Shown piece by piece: positions 55,501 to 64,000 of a DNA stretch of 64,000 bases; the first letter of the stretch is position 1, and the number at the start of each line of letters is the position of its first letter. The notes beneath the pieces are model-generated. The model was not told the DNA's origin and ran no database searches. It saw only the letters and a program-made list of their open reading frames with translations. This stretch comes from Neonectria sp. B-13. Its lineage: Eukaryota; Ascomycota; Sordariomycetes; Hypocreales; Nectriaceae. Made by a program: the position numbers and the translations under genes. Where the stretch lies: assembly GCA_002682825.1 (NCBI GenBank), contig NOKP01000016.1, forward strand, positions 1,081,660 to 1,145,659. Reading direction: 5' to 3'.

Positions 55501-58500
55501 CGGGATCCCAGTGTCCCTTGAACAGCTCCTGGAAGGCCATCATTGCCTGTACGGCGTTTTCGTGCGTGATCTCGCATCCCTTTGGCGTGCCTGTGGTACC
55601 TGACGTGTATAGACAATAACAGGTATCCGAGGGTGCGATAATTGGGTTGTATCCAGGCTGAGGTAGTTCCAAGGCCTCAAGAGAGGTGTTGTCAATAGTA
55701 ATGACCTCACACTTGACCTCGAAATCCAGTGAGCTCGGGTCCGTAGTCAACAGGCAGGGGGCTTTGGAATCCTCGAGGATGAATTGTTTCCGCGCCATTG
55801 GAGCAGTCGGATCCAAAGCCACAAAGGAACAGCCTGCCTTCAGGATGCCAAGGATAGCAAAGTACGCCTCAGGGCATTTGTCAAAGTGAATCGCCACGAT
55901 GCTTCCGGGGACAGCGTTCTCTTTCAACATGTTTGCTACTTTGTTTCCCATGCAATCAAACTCTTTGTAGGTCCATTCTTGCTTGATCGGAGTTTCGCCA
56001 TCGAACCCAGACACAAACTCGAGAGCTGTCTTGTTGGAAGTGGTGATTGCCCCTATTTCGACGAATTGGTGAAGGAGTTGAACCGGAGCAGCGATGGCTG
56101 GCGACACTGCTGGAAGTATCGAATAAAGGTGTGGCACCTTAGTACAGATGTCATCTTCCTGGCCGGTTGGATTGCAAGCGATATGCGTCAAAGACAACTC
56201 AAATTGCTCAACTAAGAGCTTTGCCTGTTCTTGAGGGAGAACATCGCTGTAGTAAGTTATACTTAGACGGAGTTGATCGTTTTCAACCGGTTCAATCTCC
56301 AGGGAGACAGGGTACTCAACCATCGCCTCATCCTTGACTGCTTTCCAAGGGGCCACGGGCGATTCTGCAGTATCCATCTTCTGGTAGGCGATGAGAGTGT
56401 CAAAGGTGGTCCCAGATGGGTGGCCGAGCCATTTCTGAACCTGACTAAGAGGCGAAAACTGATGTTTGTGGAGATGTTGGTTGTACTCCATCATGTACTT
56501 GACCAGATCCGCATTCGACGCGTTGTTGGACGCCACGATCGGGACCGTATTCAGGCAAGGAAATGGTGCGTCCTTCGTATCGTCTGTCGTTCTACCGGAT
56601 AGGGCAACCCCAAAGATGACAGAGCTTTCGCCCAAGTAAGACGCGATCACTCGCGTCCAGGCAGCCTGTATGGTGGCCTGAATGGTGATATTCGAGGCCT
56701 GTGTTGCTTGCTGTAGGCTGGAGAATGCCAGAGATGATATAATTGCGTCCGCCTTTACGACACGGTTCTCAATACGTAGAGGAGTCATTGTGGGAAACTT
56801 GTTCACGACTGCTTGACTCGCCTTGGCTTCCCAGAACTCCTTCTCCTGTGTTTTCCCCTCCAGAGACTTGCATAAAATAGTGCTCAAAGCTGGTTCGATC
56901 TTGGGAAAACCGAGGGGCTCTTGGTTTCTCAAAAACCTTGAGAGCTCGTCCAGCATGAGATGAAGCGATGAAGCATCATAGAGAGCGTGATGGATAATAA
57001 GGTTCATGCCGATCTGACTATCCTTCTCAACCATCACGACTTTCCAAGGTGGGAGACGTAGGGAGCCATGCATGGCATCCACCATGTCCTTCTTTTGCTG
57101 CAAAAGATCCAGACCTTGACTCTGAAAGGCTCGTATCATCTGCAACGGGGGCTCTGTCGATCCTGGACGGTATCTAACCATTGCGAATGAGGCATCTCCA
57201 TGGTTGACGGGTAGAAAGCCGGTTCGAAGCATCGGGTGGCTAGTTTGAAGAGATTTCCAGGCCTCTATCAGGTTTTCAACCTTGACACTCTGATCCACGG
57301 CGTAGTGGACTGCATTCAGGTAGTGATCTCCATTGGACTGGATGAAAGATGCAATCATGGCAGACTGAACTGGTGTGCAAGGCAGTATCGCCTCAACCTC
57401 TACATCAACGGGCAGGTTTGTTGACACATGTGAAGAAACCTGCTTGGAGAATTGATCAAAATCGTACACACGATGCGACTCTGGGTCTTTCTTCGTGGAG
57501 TTCTCCAGCAGCTTGGCTGCTATCTTGGAAGAGGTCGGGCATTCGATCACATCAGATGCTGAGACATTAAAACCCTCTTGGCGCAAGATGGACGCGATCT
57601 GAACCGCATTGATACTGTCCAAGCCAAGTTGGAAAATGGTTGTCCGGCGATGAATCTGGGATTCAGCCATCCCGGAGAGCCGAACGAGAACCTGACGGAC
57701 TTGGGTTTCTAGCTCACTCCACTCTTCCGTGCTTTCTTGAGAAGGAGCCGTTCCTTCAGACTTTTCCTGCCGAGGCTTGAGCGCGATCAGACCAGAACTG
57801 ATGGCTGTTGGAAGGTGATCTCTGTCCATAGGAGTTGCATGAGGTGAGGTAACAGTCGACTTGAGCAAGAGCTTGAATGCTTCTGCTAGAGCTGTTGCGA
57901 CGTCTCCCGTCACTAGACTCATATCGCGATGAATGTTGATGACCAAAGAGTTCAGACTTGGACATGGGACAACCTCGCAGACCAGCGGGATATCCATGTC
58001 TCCAGAATCACCTTCAAGGGTCCAGACTTTGCTGTCGATGTCCTGTAAAGGCTTCTGAACGAGTAGAAGGGTGTCGAATAGATGTCTGCCCGTCCGGTTC
58101 ACTTTGCGCTGGATGAGACGCAGGGGGGTGAATTGATATGCCAGAAGCTCAGTGTTCAGTCTCTGCAAGTACTTTGATATCTCAATGTTGCTCCAGTTGG
58201 GAGAAAAGTCGGCTCGAACAGGGATCGTATTGAAGCAAGGGGCGATCAGTCTGTCAAGGCCTTCCATGCTCAAGGTTCGACCACTGACGACGTTGCCAAA
58301 ACAGACATCGGGGCGGTTATGTGCCATGGAGAGCACATTTGCCCAGCTGGCCTGGCAAACCGCCAGCAGTGATGTTCCGAGATTTCGTGTTCGTGTTTGG
58401 AGCTCCGTGAGTGGGAGGTCTAGAGATGTCGTGTGAGTGCATTGATTCATCTCACTGGTCATAGCAGCAAAGAGATTTGATGGACGGTAGCCATGGAAGT

Positions 58501-61500
58501 GTTCAAGCCAGAATTGCTCAACATCGCTAGGCAGTTCCATTGCTGTCCGGAGAAACTGCTTGTATGATGCGGGCGGCGGTAGCTGGATACCTCCCGCCAA
58601 TGCTTCCACTTCTTTTAGAAGTCGTTCCATTGCAACAGCATCATATAGAGCATGATGGCAAATGAATGAGAGGAACACAGACCCCCTGTATCGCAAAAGA
58701 GCAAGAGACACGGGAGGCTTGTGAGAGTCGATTGGGTCCGGGAGAGTTTTGAGGTGTTCCTGAACAGCGCCATCAAACGACGGCTCTCTCACCTCCAAGT
58801 TCATCCAGGGAATGTCCCACTCCTTAAGAATGACTTGCGCGATCGCTCGTTGGGAATCATAAGTGGTGATGAAGCAAGTGCGGAGGATATCATGTCGTTG
58901 AGCCATAATTTTCCAGTAGGACTTGATAACCTCAGGCTCTACATGTAGGCGCAGGAGGATCCTGTTGTAGTAACTTCTCTGGCCACGCGAAAGCATCGCC
59001 TCTTGTAGAGGCATACACGGCAAAACGTCCTCAATAATCTTGCCCTGCTCAGCAAAGGTGTTTCTCACAGAGTCGACAAAGGCTGAAGAAAAGAAGTTCA
59101 CAAGATTGGTCTCGCCCTGGCACTGAGCATCTTCCGAGAGATGACGTGCAAGCTGTGCAACCGTGGGATGTTGCAAAATTTCAGACACAGCAACTCGTCT
59201 CTCCAGTTGAAGTCCCAGCTCGCGGCTCAGGTGAATTGCCGATATAGAGTCCACTCCCAACATAGTAAGCGGGGTCCATCTTCCGACATCTTGTCTCGAA
59301 GACTTAGTTGCGCTGGCGATAGTTTCGGCCACGACTGATTCCATTGAGGTCCAATCGCCATCGTCGTATGCATCATGCAACAAGCCCGAAACAGCCTCGA
59401 GATATTGTTGTCCAAGGTTCTCAAAACAAGCACGAAGACGACGGTGATCAACCTTGCCGCTAGGTACAAGTGGAAGGGTCGACACAGGTACCAGGTATGA
59501 GGGGACCATGTAAGCAGGTAGTCGGGATCGCAACAGCGCAAACAGAAGCCGATGAGTGTCAGAATCGACCTCGATCTCGCGGAAATCAGAATGCCCCATC
59601 TGTGGCACGTAGAACAAGACCAGCTGTTCCGTCGCAGTCACCTCCCGCTGAGCTAGGAGAGTTGCGGCAGAGCCCGCCAGCCCAGTGGACGTAGCGACGC
59701 TGTTAATCTCACTGGTCTCTATCCGTTGCCCTCTGAGCTTGATCTGGTTGTCCATGCGGCCAAGGATCAACATCGATCCATCGGCTAACATTCGGCCCAT
59801 GTCACCCGTCCGATAGAGACGCCCATACTGAGGATGTTGAACGAACTTGTCCGACATTAATGCAGGCGTGTTGAGATAGCCCTGGGCAACTTGAGAACCA
59901 CCAAAGCAAAGCTCTCCAACCCAACCTAGAGGAGAGACGTCAAGGCTACCAGGTAAAAGGACAAATGCTGAGGTGTTCGGAAGCGCATGTCCCAAATGTC
60001 CAACATTGTCGCCAGAGGCCATCTTTTTGATGGTGCAAATGTTTGTCAGCTCGGTTGGGCCGTAGCCTTGCCACAGCTTGTCCTGCCATTTGTCTAGAAC
60101 GGGTTGCGTCAACGGCTCACCGGCTGTGACGATGAACTCCACACTTGGAACGTTGCGAGGCTCAATTAAAGATGCCACAGTGGCCGTCATGCTCAAGTGT
60201 GTGGCATCGAGCACCCGGATTGACTTCTCAAGGTCTTCGAATATAGTGTCGTTTGTTCCTGAGCAGAGACACATTCCCATGTGCCATGTGTAGAAAATTT
60301 CGAAGACAGACACGTCAAAGGCTTGCGAACAAGTTTGCAAGAGACGGCCTTGGGACTTTGAACCAGCTGGGTATGTCGATTTGAGAACTGAGAGGTTGGA
60401 CATGATGCTGTGCTGTTGCACAGCCACGCCCTTGGGAATGCCGGTGGTGCCAGATGTGTAAATGATATAGGCCAGTCGAGATCCATCAGTCGGAACATTG
60501 AGATTGGTGCTTGGCAAATCGTCCAAAGGGGCAGACTCGACATCTATCGAATAAATTCCATAGACATAGGGGAGAATAAGAGACGAGGCATGATCAACGA
60601 GGCAGTACTTGATTTCGGCCTGCTTCAAAATGTCCTGAGTACGAGCAGCAGGGGTCGAGGGCAAGATTGGAAGATATGCGCAGCCCGCTTTGACGATGGC
60701 TAGTATGGAGAGATAGAGCTTTGGCGACTTGTCCATGACTATCGCAATCACTTCTCCAAGCTTAGCGCCCTGGTTTCTTAAATGCCGAGCAAGCTGATTG
60801 GAAGAACTGTTCAGCTCTTGGAACGTCATTGTCGTGATTTGGCGTTCCCCGGAGAGTTGCCAAGCGAAACAGAGCGCACTGAGAGTGGGGTTTTGGGATG
60901 CTGCCACCTCGAACCCCTTCGACAGGTCTGATAACTCCTCACCAAACTCGGGAGCAGTGTTGTAAGTCGACAAACGAGCTTTGAAGTTCCGCTGTGTTGC
61001 TTTGATGGCTTTGGCGGAATTCTCAAGGATGAACAGACTCATCGTTTCAAACTGTTCAACAACGCGCTCGACGAACGCCGAAGGAATGAGATCTGGTCGA
61101 TGCGTCACCTGGAGAATGAACCCGTCTTCTGTTGGTTCAATCTCGAACAAGACTGGGGCTTCAAGGCGATCGAGATGTCGAATTTCTTTCACCAAGTTGT
61201 GGGTGCGTGCTGAGCTGTCCAGAGACTCTTGAAACGCAAATAGGACGTCATAGAAGCTTTCACCGGGCTGCAAACCGGCAAGCTTCTTGATTTCCGCCAA
61301 GGGAAGCATGCAATGCTGCATTGCCTTGCGATTACTGGCATGGATGCTGTTCAGAATGTCCAGGTTGCCAGTCATGGTGTTGAAATCCACCCGCAAAGGA
61401 AGAGATGCAATGCAGGGCCCAACAATCCTCTCTATCCCTGCAACGGGTATCGTTCTTCCTGATGTCACAGAGCCAATGAGAACGTCCTGCACTCCGATGA

Positions 61501-64000
61501 TCCCACTCCAAAGAAGAGCCAATGTCGCTTGGAAGAGCACTTGAGTGCTACAGCCTATCCTCCGAATCTCCACGTCGACCTTCTGTTTTGGGATAGCCAA
61601 CTGGGTTCTTGTTGAACTGATCCGATTTGATCCACCAATTTGCTGACCTAGTTTGGGAAACGGGACTTTGTTCCAGCCAAGAAGATGCTCGGTCCAGAAT
61701 GCCCTTGCAGCATCATCGATTTCCTGATTTCCGGGAGCACTGTAAAGTCCGACAACATCCCGGAAGGGCGGGCGAGGTGCCACAGAGCCGGTAGACAAGA
61801 GGGTAGATAGGTCTGACAACAGGATATCCATTGACCAGCCATCATAAATTGCATGATGTAAGTGAATGAGTACACGGGGTCCCGCAGTTTCAGACTCGCT
61901 CTGTATTTGAATTCGCAGTGGGTGGAGATAGTCTGCGGGTTCCGAAATAGCAAAGCTGTGATGAAACTCGTCCACAACGCTGACTTGCCGGGCGTGAAGA
62001 TCTTTGAACAGGACCGACACGAATCGGTCGTTCCACGTTACGAAGCCAGCGCGAAGAATCTCATTCCGCTGCGCTAGTTCTGAGAGAGATGTTGATAGAT
62101 TTTGTGCTGTATATCCTTGTGGAACTTGTAGCTCAATCTCGTTGCAATAAGCTGCAGAATCTTGCGCCGTCTCGGCCAGCATAGCCAACTGTAGAGGCGT
62201 GCAGGGTATCACATCTTCAATCAGCCCGCTCATTTCTTGCAAGGCTGGGTTCAGCGCCATGATGCTGTTCAAATCCTTGTACAGACTGGTCTGGTTTGCC
62301 GCAGCGTTGGGAGACTTTTCAGTCGGCTGTCGTCGAATGGCAAAAACAACATCGGCGACCGATTTCATTACCAGTAGGCTTGTGGAGTTCAGATCAAAGT
62401 CGAACTCGCGAAGAGTCGATGCCAGCTTGATTGCCCTGAGAGAGTCGAGGCCAGCCGATGCAAGAGAAGTAGTCCGGTTAGCTTTGAAATTCAAAACGTC
62501 GGAGACAATACTGATGACTTTTGCCTCAAGCTCGTCCGTGGGCTCCAAGTTCAGCAAGTCCTCTGCTAGCTCTGTCCTTCGTTGTTCGTGATCGGCTTTC
62601 ATTGTCTTTCTGTCAACCTTGCCGCTTGGAAGTCTTGGGAACTCGTCCATCAAAACCACCTCACCCGGAACCATGTATTGAGGGAGCCAGTCTTTGCACC
62701 TTTCCAGGACAGTTTCCTCGGAGATTCCTGAATCGACTGCACAGAAAACCACCAGGATGGAATTCACCACTGCAGCCACTGCACTGTGGCATCCAGATGT
62801 TCTGAGAACAGCTTGTTCCACCTCACCAAGTTCGAGACGCTGACCTCGAAGCTTGACTTGGCCGTCTGAGATGCGACCAAGGCACTCTAGCTTTCCGTCT
62901 AGTCGAAGACGAGCCTTGTCTCCAGTTCGGTAAACTCTTCCATATGATGTATTTATGAAAACTGCGTTTGTTTGCTCTGGACGGTTGATGTATCCGGTAG
63001 CAAGTTGGTAACCACCGACTGCTAGCTCGCCAACCTCACCTAGTGGTAGGACTTTAAAATTTGGTTCTAAAGCTTCGGGTCCTGCCTCTTCAACGATGAA
63101 ACAGGAAACGGTGTCAAGAGGTACACCGATGTTACCGGTTGAGGAATCGGCCGTGAAAGCTGTCTGGAGAGTGCTGTTTCGGTATTAGCGCTTGAACTGC
63201 TTTAGTAGGGATACATTACATACCAGTGAATTGTAGCTTCGGTTGGTCCGTACATTGCCCACAACATGCTAGGCTTGCTATCATCCCCACCAAACTCCTC
63301 CACCACTGGTGCGTTGAGCATTTCACCAATGGTTAACAGAACTTTCAGACTCGGAGCATTCTCTCGCTTCCTAAGCAAACTCCCAGCAACCGTGGGGGTG
63401 AGCTCACAGGCGTCTACCTCCATAGTTCGGAGCACCGCAGGGAGGTCGTTCAGCATCTCGGCCCGGTGAACGGAAACGAGAGTGGCTGCCCGAAAAAGGG
63501 GAAAGAATATTTCAAAGACTGAAACATCGAAGGTTGGAGCTGCGAACTGGAGGAAGCGGGAAAAGGGGGGGATATGTCTATCATGGGCAAGGAGTGCCTG
63601 GGTTGCGGCATCATGGGAGAGACCAACCCCTTTTGGGGTGCCCGTCGACCCTGATGTGTACATGACATAGGCGAGGTCTTCAAGGGTAGGCTTTCGATGT
63701 TCCAGTTGTGGTTCTGAAGATGGGAAACTCAGGCAGTCTTCCTCATCCATAACTATGATGGCAGTGCTGACGTCCTGAGGAATTCCAGATAGTAGTTCTC
63801 GAGATACCACAACCACAGCCGCATCCACATCTTTGAGGATGAATTTTACTCTCTCAGGAGGTGCATCAACGTTCAGGGGGCAGAAGGCTCCACCGGCCTT
63901 GAGGATGGCTAGGAGGGAAATGTAGAGGAGAGGAGATTGGTGAATGAGGACTGGAACCACCAAATTTCCTTGGACAGAGCCCGCGACTCTCGTTATGCGC
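49548..64000 (-). CDS. Ferrichrome-type siderophore NRPS (SidC/NPS2-like), N-terminus off window
   Basis: Visible exons are >64000-63224, 63173-49748 and 49688-49548. Introns are 50 bp (63174-63223, GTATGT...ACAG) and 59 bp (49689-49747, GTAAGT...ATAG). At least 4,780 aa are visible. Domains in order: A1 (from the edge; MYTSGSTGTPKG), T1 (~62440), C1 (~61850), A2 (~60450), T2 (~59250), C2 (~58650), T3 (~57620), C3 (~56985), A3 (~55600), T4 (~54380), C4 (~53745), T5 (~52740), C5 (~52110), T6 (~51070), C6 (~50495). Three A domains with extra T-C pairs and a terminal C domain (no TE) are the layout of intracellular ferrichrome/ferricrocin synthetases, which join hydroxyornithine units and small amino acids into a cyclic hexapeptide. 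Splicing the last intron gives a C-terminus containing DIGVFGSRQQV, unlike the unspliced frame. C motifs vary: HHAIYDG, HHALYDA, HHALYDA, FHALYDG, AHALYDG, HHALYDG. No accessory siderophore gene (ornithine hydroxylase) is visible here. Confidence 0.9.

Noticed and set aside
62819..62821. ATG at 62821 as the NRPS start
   Set aside because: The upstream frame (63173-62821) and the exon before the 50-bp intron encode the rest of adenylation domain A1, which continues past the window edge.

Overview
The window is from a filamentous ascomycete (Pezizomycotina). The evidence is short 50-66 bp spliceosomal introns with GTAWGT-type donors, fungal-type secreted carbohydrate-active enzymes, a ferrichrome-type siderophore NRPS, and two large AT-rich blocks whose transposons carry C-to-T/G-to-A decay with TAA/TAG stops, the signature of repeat-induced point mutation (RIP). 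I cannot fix the genus.

Layout. 1-15.5 kb is an AT-rich, gene-free block of nested transposons. 15.5-20.6 kb is a GC-balanced island with a broken phosphoserine aminotransferase gene (15507-16455) and an intact secreted PcRGLX/YetA-like polysaccharide lyase (17846-20638). 20.6-36.2 kb is a second AT-rich transposon block. 36.2-64.0 kb is ordinary genic DNA: a three-exon GH43-like glycosidase (-), a small TA-flanked MITE, betaine aldehyde dehydrogenase (-), choline oxidase (+), a DUF1479/Gig2-like protein (+), and a giant ferrichrome-type NRPS (-) that runs off the right edge.

Mobile DNA. The AT-rich blocks are stacked insertions that can be ordered from target-site duplications (TSDs) visible in the sequence. 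MITE-H is a hAT-like MITE family (ends CAGGGTTGTG.../...CACAACCCTG) with 8-bp TSDs. Elem-A (about 1.0-1.05 kb) and Elem-B (about 0.97 kb) are two related families that I do not recognise. They lack terminal inverted repeats, make duplications of about 12 bp, and carry decayed ORFs with similar protein motifs. A RIP-killed Ty3/gypsy chromovirus (RT, RNase H, integrase, chromodomain) sits inside one Elem-A copy and itself holds another Elem-A copy. I consider Elem-A/Elem-B the best candidate here for something undescribed.

Genes. Choline oxidase and betaine aldehyde dehydrogenase are divergent and together give choline -> betaine aldehyde -> glycine betaine. The NRPS reads A-T-C-A-T-C-T-C-A-T-C-T-C-T-C (first A domain incomplete at the window edge), the layout expected of intracellular ferrichrome/ferricrocin synthetases (SidC/NPS2 family). 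The lyase and the GH43-like enzyme lie beside the transposon blocks.
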